Both the position numbers and the translations under genes were made by a program. Shown here one piece after another: positions 9,699 through 18,651 of a stretch of DNA of 64,000 nt. Location of the stretch: positions 118,590-182,589 of the forward strand of contig DCLA01000120.1 in NCBI GenBank assembly GCA_002320815.1. The letters are read 5' to 3'. The notes below the pieces were generated by a model. That model had not been told where the DNA came from, searched no databases, and was given only the letters and a program-made list of their open reading frames with translations. Positions within the stretch are counted from its first letter, which is position 1; each line of letters opens with the position of its first letter. This stretch comes from Myxococcales bacterium UBA1660. GTDB taxonomy: Bacteria; Myxococcota_A; Polyangia; Polyangiales; Houyiibacteriaceae.

Positions 9699-11270
9699 AT
9701 GGAATCGTTCGAAGGCGCGACGCACACCGAAGTCGTGCCCAGAAGCCTCCTCGTCGCTCTCGTGCTCGCCGGCTCCACCGCCGCCTCGGCCGCGGCCCAA
9801 GGGACCACCGTCGGTCCCGCCGGCGCGTCCACCGCGCCGCTGCGGGTGGCCGATGCCCTCGGGGCCGCGCTCCAAGCCAACCCCTCGGTGCGCGCCTCGC
9901 TCTTCGAGGTGGTCGTCGCGCGGGAGGCCACCCGCGCCACCGAGAACGCCCGCACGCCGGTCTTCCGCGCCTCGATGGACGGGACCTACCGGGAGAGCTT
10001 CTCGGGCACCGCCGACGGCGCCGTCCTCAACGACGCCCGCAGCGTCACCGCCGGTCTCGGCCTCGACTGGACCAGCGAAGTCGGCACCACGATCAGCATC
10101 GACCTCTCCACATCCGCTTCCTGGCGGACGGTCAACCGGGACCCGAGCACCACCACCAGCTACGCCATCGGGCCGAACTACGACACCCAGCTCTTGGCCA
10201 CCGTGCGGCAGCCGCTGATGCGCGGCCGGGGCCGGGACGTGACCCTGGCCAGCGAGCGCTCGGCGCGCGCCGGCGCCGAGGCCGCCCGGGCGAACCGGGA
10301 CCTGGCGGTGAGCGGCGTCATCCGCGACCTGCTCTCGGCGTACTGGGAACTCTGGTATGCCGAGCGTGCCCTGGAGGTGCAGCGCGGCGCGGAGGCGCTG
10401 GCCGAGCAGCAGCTCCGCGAGGCGACCGCGCAGGTGGCGCTGGGCACCCTGGCGCCCGCCGAGCGGCTGCGCTTCGCGAGCGAGCTGGCCAGCCTGCGCG
10501 AGACCCGGCGCACCGCCGAGCTCACGGTGGCCACCCAGCGCTTCACCTTGGCTCAGCTCCTCGCCGCCGACGCCGACGGCCTGAGCGTGGACCCCGAGGT
10601 GCCCGCGGTCCCCACCCTGGGCGAGCTCCGGGTCCTCCTGGAGAAGGCCGAGCGGAGCTCGCCGGAGATCCTGGCGCTGGACGCCACCCTGGAGCAGGCG
10701 CGCCAGAGCGCGCTCAGCGCCCGGGACGCCACCCGTGCCCAGGTGGATCTGGTGGGCTCGGCGGGCATGGTGACCCTCTGGGCGGACGACTCGCTCCCCG
10801 GGCTGCAGCTCCCCACGGGCCGGCCGGGCTTCATCGTCTCCGGCGGGCTGGAGATCGAGCTGCCCCTCGGGTCCTCGGCCGCCGACGCTCAGCGCGCCCA
10901 GGCGGAGGCGCAGCTCGAGGTCGCCCAGGCCCAGCGGCAGGTGGGCACCCTCACGGTGCGCACCGCGGTGCTCAGCGCCTACGAGAGCGCCGTGACCGCC
11001 GCCGAGCGGATCCCGCTGGCGGCCGAGTCGGCGAGCGTGGCCGAGGAGTTGGCCACCGCCGAGCGGGGGCGCCTGGAGCTGGGCACCAGCACCCCCAGCG
11101 TGCTGGTGGAGGCCCAACAGGACGCGCGGGAGGCCGAGCTGCGGCGCCTGCGGGCCCTGGTGGACGCGATGGTGGCCGTGCGCGATCTGGAGCACACGGC
11201 TGGAGTCCTGCTCGACCGCTTCTCGCTCCGCGGGTCGGCCGGGCTGTCGGAGGTTCGAGATGCCGGATGA
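9699..11270 (+). CDS. TolC-family outer membrane efflux protein
   Basis: 523 residues from ATG 9699. An in-frame GTG at 9735 would start right at the signal peptide (PRSLLVALVLAGSTAASAAAQ) and may be the true start, giving 511 residues. The mature protein has the two-fold TolC/OEP repeat: LGAALQANPSVRASL opens the first helical hairpin. Long Ala/Glu-rich coiled helices such as AEALAEQQLREATAQVALGT and AAESASVAEELATAERG form the periplasmic barrel. It is the outer membrane channel of the tripartite pump encoded by the next three genes. It overlaps the adaptor gene by 11 bases. Confidence 0.9.
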   Translation: MESFEGATHTEVVPRSLLVALVLAGSTAASAAAQGTTVGPAGASTAPLRVADALGAALQANPSVRASLFEVVVAREATRATENARTPVFRASMDGTYRESFSGTADGAVLNDARSVTAGLGLDWTSEVGTTISIDLSTSASWRTVNRDPSTTTSYAIGPNYDTQLLATVRQPLMRGRGRDVTLASERSARAGAEAARANRDLAVSGVIRDLLSAYWELWYAERALEVQRGAEALAEQQLREATAQVALGTLAPAERLRFASELASLRETRRTAELTVATQRFTLAQLLAADADGLSVDPEVPAVPTLGELRVLLEKAERSSPEILALDATLEQARQSALSARDATRAQVDLVGSAGMVTLWADDSLPGLQLPTGRPGFIVSGGLEIELPLGSSAADAQRAQAEAQLEVAQAQRQVGTLTVRTAVLSAYESAVTAAERIPLAAESASVAEELATAERGRLELGTSTPSVLVEAQQDAREAELRRLRALVDAMVAVRDLEHTAGVLLDRFSLRGSAGLSEVRDAG

Positions 11271-12510
11271 GAAGCGAACGCCGGGCGCCCGCGCGCGCGG
11301 CTGGATCCTGGGCGCCCTGAAGGTGCTCGTCCCCCTGGCCCTGGTGGGTGCCGGAGCCTGGTGGTTCTTCCAGCAGCGCGCCGGCGCCGAGCCCCCCCGG
11401 GGCCCCACCCTGGCCGTGAGCCGCGGCGAGATCCGCCAGACCGCCGAAGCCACCGGGAAGATCGAGCCCCACGTGCAGGTCGACGTGCAGCCCCGGGCCT
11501 CGGGCGAGGTCAGCGAGGTCTTGGTCGCCGAGGGCGACGTGGTGGAGGTGGGCCAGGTGCTCTTCCGCCTGGACGCCCGGGACGCCGAGCGCGACCTCGA
11601 GGACGCCCGGGTCACCCTGCGCAAGGCCAGCGCGGAGGTGGCCCAGGCCCGGGCCAACCGCGACGTCGCGCGGGCCGAGGCCGCCGACGCCGAAGCCACC
11701 CGCGCGGTGAGCGAGCGCGGCGCCGCCCAGGGATTGGTGAGCAGCGAGAGTCACCGGACCACCCAGACCGCGGCCCAGGTGGCCGAGGCGACCACCTCGG
11801 TGCGGCAGGCGGCGTTGCAAGGTGCCGGTGCGTCCTTGGCCGCGGCGCGGTTGGCGGTGCAGGACGCGGAGCAGCGCCTCGCCGAGATGACCGTGACCGC
11901 GCCCATCGCCGGGACGGTCCTCGACGTGCCGGTCGAGGTGGGCACCATCGTGGCCTCGGCCCTGACCAACGTGTCCGGCGGGACGACGGTGGCCACCTTG
12001 GCCGACCTCTCCGACCTGCGGGTGGTGGGCTCCATCGACGAGGCGCAGATCGGCGCCGTCGCGGTGGGCCAGACCGTGGAGATCCGCGTCGACGCCTACC
12101 CCGACCGCACCTACGCCGGGCGCGTCGAGCGGGTGGCGCCGCTGGGGGTCGAGGAGAGCAACGTGGTCACCTTCGACGTGGAGATCGTGGTCACCGACGA
12201 GCACGCCAGCGACCTCCGCTCGGGGATGAGCGCGGACCTCTCGATCATCACCGGCCGCGAGGAGGGGATCCTGGTGCCCCTGGCGGCGATCCGCAGCGCC
12301 GACGGACGCCGCTTCGTGCAGCTCGTGGACGGCAGCGAGCGGACGGTCCGCACCGGCGCCACCGACGGTCGTCAGCTCGTGGTCCAGGAGGGGCTCGCGG
12401 TGGGCGACACCATCCTCGCCGCGCCTGCGCCGGTGGCGGCGGCCGCGGAGACCGGAGGGCGGAACGCCATGATGCCGGGCGGTCCCCCGCCCGGCGGAGG
12501 CCCCCGATGA
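11260..12510 (+). CDS. MacA-like periplasmic adaptor (membrane fusion protein)
   Basis: 416 residues. A single N-terminal transmembrane anchor lies at about 18-37. The barrel-sandwich lipoyl half-domains flank a coiled-coil hairpin: QVDVQPRASGEVSEVLVAEGDVVEVGQVLF near 72-101, the Ala-rich hairpin about 105-205, then MTVTAPIAGTVL. Beta-barrel segments follow (VGQTVEIRVDAYPDRTYAGRV). The Gly/Pro-rich tail (about 405-416) is unusual. The adaptor bridges the inner membrane ABC transporter and the TolC-like channel. The stop overlaps the ATPase start as ATGA. Confidence 0.92.
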   Translation: MPDEKRTPGARARGWILGALKVLVPLALVGAGAWWFFQQRAGAEPPRGPTLAVSRGEIRQTAEATGKIEPHVQVDVQPRASGEVSEVLVAEGDVVEVGQVLFRLDARDAERDLEDARVTLRKASAEVAQARANRDVARAEAADAEATRAVSERGAAQGLVSSESHRTTQTAAQVAEATTSVRQAALQGAGASLAAARLAVQDAEQRLAEMTVTAPIAGTVLDVPVEVGTIVASALTNVSGGTTVATLADLSDLRVVGSIDEAQIGAVAVGQTVEIRVDAYPDRTYAGRVERVAPLGVEESNVVTFDVEIVVTDEHASDLRSGMSADLSIITGREEGILVPLAAIRSADGRRFVQLVDGSERTVRTGATDGRQLVVQEGLAVGDTILAAPAPVAAAAETGGRNAMMPGGPPPGGGPR

Positions 12511-13253
12511 GCGCGGGCGACCCGGTGGTCCTGGAGGACCTCACCAAGGTCTACAACCCCGACCGGCCGGAGCTCAGCGTGCGCGCCTTGGACGGAGTCT
12601 CCTTGCGCGTCGGGCGGGGCGAGGCCCTGGCCATCGTGGGGGCCTCCGGCTGCGGCAAGTCCACCCTGCTGCACCTCCTGGGCTGCCTCGACCGTCCCAC
12701 CAGCGGTCGCTACCTCCTCGAGGGGCGCGACGTGGCCCGGCTGGCCGAAGACGAGCGCGCCCGGGTCCGCAACCGGCACATCGGGTTCGTCTTCCAGTCC
12801 TTCAACCTGCTGCCGCGGCTGAGCGCGGTGGAGAACGTGGAGCTCCCCCTGCTCTACTCGGGCACCGGGGCTTCCCGGGAGCGCGCCTACCACGCGCTCG
12901 CGCGAGTGGGCTTGGCCGACCGCGCCGAGCACCGGCCCAACGAGCTCAGCGGCGGCCAGAAGCAGCGGGTGGCGATCGCCCGGGCGCTGGTCACCACCCC
13001 GTCGATCCTGCTCGGCGACGAACCGACCGGAGCCCTGGACAGCCGGACCAGCAACGAGGTCCTCGACCTCCTGGAAGAGCTCAACGCCGAGGGGACGACG
13101 CTGATCATGGTGACCCACGATCTCAAGGTCGCTCGCCGCATGCCCCGCGCGGTGCGCATGCACGACGGAAAGAAGCTCGCCGATGGCCCCTCGGAGGCGG
13201 TGGTCGAGGCGCTCCTGCGCGACACGGCGGAGGCCCTCGATGCCTCTGCGTGA
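12507..13253 (+). CDS. MacB/LolD-type ABC transporter ATPase
   Basis: 248 residues. The order of motifs is Walker A GASGCGKST near residue 43, Q-loop FVFQSFNLLPRLSAVENVELPL, signature LSGGQKQR, Walker B ILLGDEPTGALD and switch His in MVTHD. The Q-loop text is typical of the MacB/LolD/FtsE family. Unlike E. coli MacB, the ATPase is a separate polypeptide from the permease. It overlaps the permease start by 14 bases, so the two are probably co-translated. It would power the mechanotransmission-type pump with the adaptor and TolC-like protein. Confidence 0.94.
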   Translation: MSAGDPVVLEDLTKVYNPDRPELSVRALDGVSLRVGRGEALAIVGASGCGKSTLLHLLGCLDRPTSGRYLLEGRDVARLAEDERARVRNRHIGFVFQSFNLLPRLSAVENVELPLLYSGTGASRERAYHALARVGLADRAEHRPNELSGGQKQRVAIARALVTTPSILLGDEPTGALDSRTSNEVLDLLEELNAEGTTLIMVTHDLKVARRMPRAVRMHDGKKLADGPSEAVVEALLRDTAEALDASA

Positions 13254-14445
13254 GACCCTGCGTACGGCCTGGCGCTCGCTCACCGGCCACCGGATGCGCT
13301 CGGCGCTGACCGCGCTGGGCATGATCATCGGCGTGACCGCGGTCATCGCCGTCCTGGCCATCGGCGAAGGCGCCAAGGCCAGCGTGGAGAACCGCATCCG
13401 GGCGCTGGGCTCCAACCTGCTGAGCGTGCGCCCGGCCCGGATGAGCGCCGGTCCCGTGCGCAGCGGCCGGGTGGAGACCTTGATGGCCGAGGACGCCGAG
13501 GCCATCACCGAGTTGCCCGGCGTCACCGGGGTCAGCGCCGAGGTCTCGGGGAGCGCCCAGGTGAAGTACCGGGAGAACAACCTCAACGGCACCGTCTACG
13601 GCGTCACCGAGGACTATCTCGGGATCCGCAACCTGGAGCTGGCCCAGGGCATCGGGTTCACCCGCGCCGACGATCAGGCTGGGCGCCGCATGGCCGTCCT
13701 GGGCGCCGACGTGGCCACCGAGCTCTTCGAGGGCCGGAGCCCCATCGGCGAGCGGATCCAGATCGCCGGCCAGGGGTTCACCGTGGTCGGGGTGTTGGTC
13801 GCCAAGGGCGACGTGGGCTTCTCGTCGCCGGACGACTACGTCCTGGTGCCCCTGCGGGTCCACCAGCGCTCGCTCTTCGGCGAAGACGCCCTGTCCGGCA
13901 TCAGCGTGCAGGTCGAGAACGAGGACGACTCGGACGCCGTCCAGGCGCGCATCGAGGAGCTCCTGCGGCTCCGCCACCGAATCCGCGCCGGCGCCGACGA
14001 CGACTTCGAGGTCCGCTCCCAGAGCGAGATGCTGGAGACCATGGGGGCGGTCACCGGGACCTTCACCGCGCTCCTGGGGAGCGTGGCCGCGGTGAGCCTC
14101 CTGGTGGGCGGCATCGGGATCATGAACATCATGCTGGTCACGGTGCGCGAACGGACCCGGGAGATCGGCGTGCGCCTCGCCGTGGGCGCCCGCCGCCGGG
14201 ACATCCTCCTGCAGTTCCTGGTGGAGTCCATCGTCGTCAGCATCTTCGGCGGCCTGGTGGGCATGGGGCTCGGCTGGGCCACGGCCCTGGCCATCGGTCG
14301 CTTCGGCGGCTGGGAGACCGTGGTGCCGACCTACGCCTACGTGCTGGCCCTGGGCGTCTCGGTGAGCATCGGCGTGGTCTTCGGCGTCGGTCCCGCGCGG
14401 CGCGCGTCGCATCTCGATCCGGTGGAGGCCCTTCGGCACGAGTGA
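13240..14445 (+). CDS. MacB-type ABC transporter permease
   Basis: 401 residues from ATG 13240. One N-terminal transmembrane helix (LTALGMIIGVTAVIAVLAIG, about 25-45) is followed by a periplasmic MacB_PCD domain (about 50-270) and three C-terminal helices that make an FtsX domain. The loop RERTREIGVRLAVGARRRDIL is a family hallmark. The C-terminus ARRASHLDPVEALRHE is also typical. The substrate is unknown; MacB relatives export macrolides, lipopeptides or toxins. It is the last gene of the four-gene efflux operon that diverges from the CpxRA-like pair. Confidence 0.93.
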   Translation: MPLRETLRTAWRSLTGHRMRSALTALGMIIGVTAVIAVLAIGEGAKASVENRIRALGSNLLSVRPARMSAGPVRSGRVETLMAEDAEAITELPGVTGVSAEVSGSAQVKYRENNLNGTVYGVTEDYLGIRNLELAQGIGFTRADDQAGRRMAVLGADVATELFEGRSPIGERIQIAGQGFTVVGVLVAKGDVGFSSPDDYVLVPLRVHQRSLFGEDALSGISVQVENEDDSDAVQARIEELLRLRHRIRAGADDDFEVRSQSEMLETMGAVTGTFTALLGSVAAVSLLVGGIGIMNIMLVTVRERTREIGVRLAVGARRRDILLQFLVESIVVSIFGGLVGMGLGWATALAIGRFGGWETVVPTYAYVLALGVSVSIGVVFGVGPARRASHLDPVEALRHE

Positions 14446-14485
14446 CGGTGTGACCGCTCATTGACGGGAGGCGACATCGGCTCCG

Positions 14486-15199
14486 ATGATGCGCGCCATG
14501 GACAAGGTCGTCTCAACCGCCGCCGAAGCCGTGGCCGACGTGCCCGACGGCGCGGTGCTCATGAGCGGGGGCTTCGGCCTCAGCGGAAACCCGGAGAACC
14601 TCATCCGCGCCCTCCGCGCGAAGGGCTCCGAGAACCTCACCATCATCTCCAACAACTGCGGGACGACGGATCAGGGCCTGGGCATCCTGCTCGCGAACGG
14701 GCAGGTGAAGAAGATGATCTCGTCCTACGTGGGCGAGAACAAGATCTTTGCCGAGCAGTTCCTCAGCGGGCAGCTCGAGGTGGAGCTCAACCCCCAGGGC
14801 ACCCTCGCCGAGCGCATCCGCGCCGGCGGCGCCGGGATCGAGGCTTTCTACACACCGACCGGCTACGGCACCAAGGTCGCCGAGGGCAAGGAGACCCGGG
14901 AGATCGGCGGGCGGATGGTGGTCCTCGAGACCTGCCTCCGCGCCGACTTCGCCTTCGTGAAGGCCTGGAAGGCCGACCGGCAGGGCAACCTCGTCTATCG
15001 GAAGACCGCGCGGAACTTCAACCCGATGATGGCCGCCGCGGGCAAGATCACCATCGCCGAGGTGGAGGAGATCGTGGAGGTGGGCGAGCTGGACCCCGAC
15101 CACGTCCACACCCCCGGCATCTACGTGCAGCGGGTCTTGAAGGGCGAACGATTCGACAAGCCCATCGAGCAGCGCACCACCCGGAAGCGAGGAGAATGA
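14486..15199 (+). CDS. scoA: 3-oxoacid CoA-transferase subunit A
   Basis: 237 residues. This is the alpha subunit of a succinyl-CoA:3-ketoacid (or acetoacetate/butyrate-type) CoA-transferase. Signatures are ADVPDGAVLMSGGFGLSGNPENLI near the N-terminus, NNCGTTDQGLGILL, GTLAERIRAGGAGIEAFYTPTGYGT and the C-terminal AAAGKITIAEVEEIVEVGELDPD. ATG codons at 14486, 14489 and 14498 are all possible starts; a GGGAGG lies at 14465-14470. It moves CoA between succinate and acetoacetate for ketone body or fatty acid use. The B subunit follows after two bases. Confidence 0.93.
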   Translation: MMRAMDKVVSTAAEAVADVPDGAVLMSGGFGLSGNPENLIRALRAKGSENLTIISNNCGTTDQGLGILLANGQVKKMISSYVGENKIFAEQFLSGQLEVELNPQGTLAERIRAGGAGIEAFYTPTGYGTKVAEGKETREIGGRMVVLETCLRADFAFVKAWKADRQGNLVYRKTARNFNPMMAAAGKITIAEVEEIVEVGELDPDHVHTPGIYVQRVLKGERFDKPIEQRTTRKRGE

Positions 15200-15201
15200 C
15201 C

Positions 15202-15861
15202 ATGGCCCTTTCCCGTGACGAGATGGCTCGGCGCATCGCCCGCGAGCTCCAGGACGGCTTCTACGTGAACCTGGGCATCGGCATGCCCACCCTCATCGCC
15301 AACCACATCCCCGCCGGGATCGAGGTGGTGCTCCAGTCCGAGAACGGCCTCCTCGGCATCGGGCCCTTCCCCTACGAGGGCGAAGAGGACGCCGACCTGA
15401 TCAACGCCGGCAAGCAGACGGTGACCACCGTGCCCGGCTCGAGCTTCTTCGACAGCTCGGAGAGCTTCGCCATGATCCGCGGCGGCCACGTGGACATGTG
15501 CGTGCTGGGCGCGATGCAGGTCAGCGGCCAGGGCGACCTCGCCAACTGGATGATCCCCGGCAAGATGGTCAAGGGGATGGGCGGCGCGATGGATCTCGTC
15601 GCCGGCGCCCGTCGGGTCATCGTGATGATGGAGCACGTCACCAAACACGGCGACATGAAGATCCTGAAGGAGTGCTCCTTGCCGCTCACCGGCGTGAAGT
15701 GCGTCCACCAGATCGTCACCGACCTCTGCGTCCTCGACGTGGAGAACGGTGGGCTGGTGCTCCGGGAGCTCGCCCCCGGCGTCACCGCGGACGAGGTCCG
15801 CGAGAAGACCGAGCCGGAGATCACCGTGCCGACCGACGTCGGCGCGATGAGCGACGCCTGA
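15202..15861 (+). CDS. scoB: 3-oxoacid CoA-transferase subunit B
   Basis: 219 residues. The catalytic Glu that forms the CoA thioester is in SENGLLGIG. Other hallmarks are GFYVNLGIGMPTLIANHIP, the GGHVDMCVLGAMQVS segment and CVHQIVTDLCVLDV. I chose ATG 15202 over 15196, because AGGAG at 15190-15194 is seven bases from 15202 but only one from 15196. It forms a heterodimer or heterotetramer with the upstream A subunit. It converges on the next minus-strand gene: the two stops sit in the inverted repeat CTGAGCCGCTCAG, five bases apart. Confidence 0.95.
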   Translation: MALSRDEMARRIARELQDGFYVNLGIGMPTLIANHIPAGIEVVLQSENGLLGIGPFPYEGEEDADLINAGKQTVTTVPGSSFFDSSESFAMIRGGHVDMCVLGAMQVSGQGDLANWMIPGKMVKGMGGAMDLVAGARRVIVMMEHVTKHGDMKILKECSLPLTGVKCVHQIVTDLCVLDVENGGLVLRELAPGVTADEVREKTEPEITVPTDVGAMSDA

Positions 15862-15866
15862 GCCGC

Positions 15867-16439
15867 TCAGATGCGTCGGGCGCGGGAGCGACGGCGCTCG
15901 CGCTCGACGACCGGCTCCATGGCCCGCTGAGCCATGGGGCCCTCGATGAGGACCAGCTCGTCGATCTCTTCGCCGTAGGCCCGGGCGATGCGCAGGAAGC
16001 GCTCCATGGCCTCGGCGGGGTCGATGGCGCCGATGGAGCGCCCCGGCAGCTCGATGGCCGCGGTGCGGATGCGCGCGTGGGTCAGGGTCTCGAGGATCCG
16101 CGTGGTGGCCTCGTCGAAGCGGTCTCCGTCGAAGGCGGTCGACTCTCCGATGCCCACCAGGAGCACCTTGTCCACCGCCAGCCGGCCCGCGGCGGGCAGG
16201 AGCGTCAGCTCGCCGCCCTTCCCGTCCACCCGGCCCCGGATGGTGAGCCGGGAGAGAAAGCCCGCCAGGCGCCAGTCGACCAACCCCGCCGCCCCGCGCA
16301 TCGGGCGCAGGTCGGCGAAGAGGGGCAGCGCCAGGAGCTCGCACTCGAGCTCGTCGAGCTTGCGCAGGTCGGGCGGGACGAACCCGAGCTCCCGGCGCGG
16401 GCCGAGGAGCATCGGGGCCCGCTCGGCCTCGCTCGCCAT
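15867..16439 (-). CDS. Protein resembling the M17 leucyl aminopeptidase N-terminal domain
   Basis: 190 residues. The segment LAVDKVLLVGIGESTAFDGDRF, followed by helices and AAIELPGR, resembles the non-catalytic macro-like N-terminal domain of family M17 aminopeptidases. No metal-binding C-terminal peptidase domain is present, so it should lack peptidase activity. The C-terminus is very Arg-rich (ERERRRSRARRI), suggesting nucleic acid or membrane contact. Its ATG overlaps the nusB stop by one base (TGATG). It is the last gene of the long minus-strand run. A ligand-binding or regulatory role is conjecture. Confidence 0.75.
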   Translation of the reverse strand: MASEAERAPMLLGPRRELGFVPPDLRKLDELECELLALPLFADLRPMRGAAGLVDWRLAGFLSRLTIRGRVDGKGGELTLLPAAGRLAVDKVLLVGIGESTAFDGDRFDEATTRILETLTHARIRTAAIELPGRSIGAIDPAEAMERFLRIARAYGEEIDELVLIEGPMAQRAMEPVVERERRRSRARRI

Positions 16440-16903
16440 CACTCCTTGCCGAGGTCGGAGGCGATGCGGTCCAGGACGCCGTTCACGAAGCCCGGGCTGC
16501 CCTCGGCGCCGAAACGCTTGGCGAGCTCGATGGCCTCGTTGAGGGTGACCCGGCGGGGGATGTCCGACCGCTCGAGGAGCTCGTAGGTCGCCAAGCGCAG
16601 GATGTTGCGATCGACGCGCATCATCCGCTCGAGCCGCCAATGGTGGCTGACCTTCCGGATCGTCTCGTCGATGCGCTCCCGGTGCTCGGCGAAGCCGCGG
16701 ACCAGGCCCTCGGCGAAGCGCTGCACCTCCTGGGTGCGCGGCGCCTCCTCCTCGTCGTCCTCGGCGAGCGCGGCTTCCTGCTGCGCCTCGTGGGTCAGAT
16801 GGGTCCAATAGGTCCGCAGGACGTCCTCGGCGCTCTGGTCGGCGAGGTCCATCTGGTAGAGCATCTGGAGCGCCGCTTCGCGGCCCTGTCGTCGCGCACC
16901 CAT
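16439..16903 (-). CDS. nusB: Transcription antitermination factor NusB
   Basis: 154 residues, slightly longer than the usual 139 because of an acidic insertion (ALAEDDEEEAPRT) near residues 45-58. The RNA-binding N-terminus GARRQGREAALQMLYQMD, plus DRNILRLATYELLERSDIPRRVTLNEAIELAKRFG and the FVNGVLDRIA ending, are diagnostic. NusB binds boxA RNA with NusE (S10) to support rRNA antitermination. It sits six bases after ribH, a common arrangement in Proteobacteria. Confidence 0.96.
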   Translation of the reverse strand: MGARRQGREAALQMLYQMDLADQSAEDVLRTYWTHLTHEAQQEAALAEDDEEEAPRTQEVQRFAEGLVRGFAEHRERIDETIRKVSHHWRLERMMRVDRNILRLATYELLERSDIPRRVTLNEAIELAKRFGAEGSPGFVNGVLDRIASDLGKE

Positions 16904-16909
16904 CGGGGC

Positions 16910-17392
16910 TCAGAGTCCAGCGTCGCCCAGCGAAGCCTCGAGGGCCACCATCTCCAGGGCGGCCATGCCGGCCTCGAAGCCCTTGTTGCCCGCCTTGGTT
17001 CCGGCGCGCTCGACGGCCTGCTCGATGGTGTCGGTGGTCAAGACCCCGAAGATCACGGGGAGCTCGTGCTTCATCATCGCCTGGGCGACGCCCTTGGCTG
17101 CCTCGCCGGCGACGTAGTCGAAGTGCGGGGTGGCGCCCCGGATCACCGCGCCGAGCGCGATGACGGCGGCGTGCTTGCCGCCCTTGGCGACGCGGTCGAC
17201 GATGCGCGGGAGCTCCCAGGCGCCGGGCACGAGCACCACGTCGACGCGGTCCTCGGCCACGCCGTGGCGCCGGAGCGCGTCCTGGGCGCCGGCGACGAGG
17301 TGGTCGACGATGAAGTGGTTGAAGCGCGACGCGACGATGGCGAAGCGGGCCTCGCCGGGGACGGCGTCGAAGGTGCCTTCGTAGGTGGTCAT
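16910..17392 (-). CDS. ribH: 6,7-dimethyl-8-ribityllumazine synthase
   Basis: 160 residues. RibH condenses 5-amino-6-ribitylamino-uracil with 3,4-dihydroxy-2-butanone 4-phosphate. The motifs are FAIVASRFNHFIVDHL, VPGAWELP, ALGAVIRGATPHFDYV with the catalytic His, and FGVLTTDTIEQAVERAGTKAGNKG, where the phosphate of the substrate binds. It lies in the ribD-ribE-ribB-ribH-nusB series. The 34-base gap to ribB holds nothing obvious. Confidence 0.97.
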   Translation of the reverse strand: MTTYEGTFDAVPGEARFAIVASRFNHFIVDHLVAGAQDALRRHGVAEDRVDVVLVPGAWELPRIVDRVAKGGKHAAVIALGAVIRGATPHFDYVAGEAAKGVAQAMMKHELPVIFGVLTTDTIEQAVERAGTKAGNKGFEAGMAALEMVALEASLGDAGL

Positions 17393-17426
17393 GGCTGTGC
17401 GGGTCCTAGCAGGCTCGGCGTGGGGC

Positions 17427-18593
17427 TCAATGCGCGGCGACGCCTTCGTCGCCTTCGCGGGGCACTTCGGTGTCCCGGAGCAGGAGCTGCTCGACCACCT
17501 CGAGTCCGTAGCCCTCGAGGCTGGGGATCCGCCGTGGGCGGTTGGTCAGGATGCGGATCTTGCCGAGGCCGAGGTCGGCCAGGACCTGGGCGCCGAGACC
17601 GTACTCGCGGAGCACCTCGCCCCGCTCGGGGCGCTTGCGGGCGATGGTCTCGCCCAGGAAATAGGCGAGCTCGTCCGCGACCCGCCCCACCGGGGGCAGG
17701 AGCAGGATCACGCCGCTGCCCTCGGCCTCGATGCGCTCGATGGCCTCGCGCATCTGGACCCGGCTGGGCTCTTCCAGACCCACCATGTCACCCATGAGCG
17801 ACGCGGTGTGCACCCGGACCAGGGTCGGGGACTCGTCGATGGCGCCGTGGATCAGCGCCACGAACTCTCGGCCGTCGCCCACCTCGTAGATCCGGGTCTC
17901 CCAATCGCAGCCGCTGGGCAGGGTGATGGGGGCGGCGCGCTCGAGGCGGACCATCTGCTCCCGGCTCAACCGGTACTCGATGAGGTCGGCGATGCTGAGC
18001 AGGATCAGGTCGTGCTCTTCGGCGAAGCGCTCGAGGTCCGGGATCCGGGCCATGGTCCCGTCGTCGTTCATGATCTCGCAGATCACGCCGGCGGGCTCGA
18101 GCCCGGCCAGGCGCGCGAGGTCCACCGATCCCTCGGTGTGGCCGGTGCGCTGCAAGACGCCGCCCGGCCGGGCCATCAACGGGAAGATGTGGCCGGGGCT
18201 CACCACGTCCCGGGCGGTGGCGCCCGGCTTGACCGCCGTGAGCACCGTGTGGGCGCGGTCGGCGGCGCTGATGCCGGTGGTGACGCCCTCGCGGGCTTCG
18301 ATGCTGATGGTGAACGCCGTGGACCGGCTGGCCCGGTTCTGGTCCACCATCATGGGCAGATCGAGGGCCCGGATGCGGTCATCGGTCATGCTGAGACAGA
18401 TGAGACCCCGGGCGTAGCGGGCCATGAAGTTGATGGCCTCCGGGGTGCACTTCTCGGCGGCGAGCACGAGGTCGCCCTCGTTCTCACGGTCCTCGTCGTC
18501 GACCAGGATCACCATGCCGCCTTTGCGGATGGCCTCGAGGGCGGCGGTGACCCGAGCGATGGACTCGGTGCGGGCGCTCTGACTGCGGTTCAT
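17427..18593 (-). CDS. ribB: 3,4-dihydroxy-2-butanone 4-phosphate synthase with degenerate GTP cyclohydrolase II domain (RibBX-type)
   Basis: 388 residues. Residues about 10-205 are an intact RibB domain: VDDEDRENEGDLV at 31-43, RASRSTAF, TVLTAVKPG and GHTEGSVDLA with the catalytic residues. Residues about 215-380 align with GTP cyclohydrolase II but lack its zinc site. The three Cys ligands of the CxnCxC pattern are Ser265, Pro276 and Arg278, after RVH at 260-262. The catalytic RxxGRG loop is replaced by LLLPPVGRVADEL. This matches the RibBX variants described in Proteobacteria, where only RibB works. A separate RibA should exist elsewhere in the genome. The extra domain may be structural or regulatory. 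Confidence 0.92.
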   Translation of the reverse strand: MNRSQSARTESIARVTAALEAIRKGGMVILVDDEDRENEGDLVLAAEKCTPEAINFMARYARGLICLSMTDDRIRALDLPMMVDQNRASRSTAFTISIEAREGVTTGISAADRAHTVLTAVKPGATARDVVSPGHIFPLMARPGGVLQRTGHTEGSVDLARLAGLEPAGVICEIMNDDGTMARIPDLERFAEEHDLILLSIADLIEYRLSREQMVRLERAAPITLPSGCDWETRIYEVGDGREFVALIHGAIDESPTLVRVHTASLMGDMVGLEEPSRVQMREAIERIEAEGSGVILLLPPVGRVADELAYFLGETIARKRPERGEVLREYGLGAQVLADLGLGKIRILTNRPRRIPSLEGYGLEVVEQLLLRDTEVPREGDEGVAAH

Positions 18594-18651
18594 GGGTTTC
18601 CTGAAGCTGGGAGCTGGGGGTCCGGTGGGACGGCGCGAGGGCGCCGGCGCG

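Noticed and set aside
15858..15870. CTGAGCCGCTCAG inverted repeat as a bidirectional terminator
   Set aside because: The stem is only five bases with no T-tract on either side, and it is formed by the two stop codons themselves.
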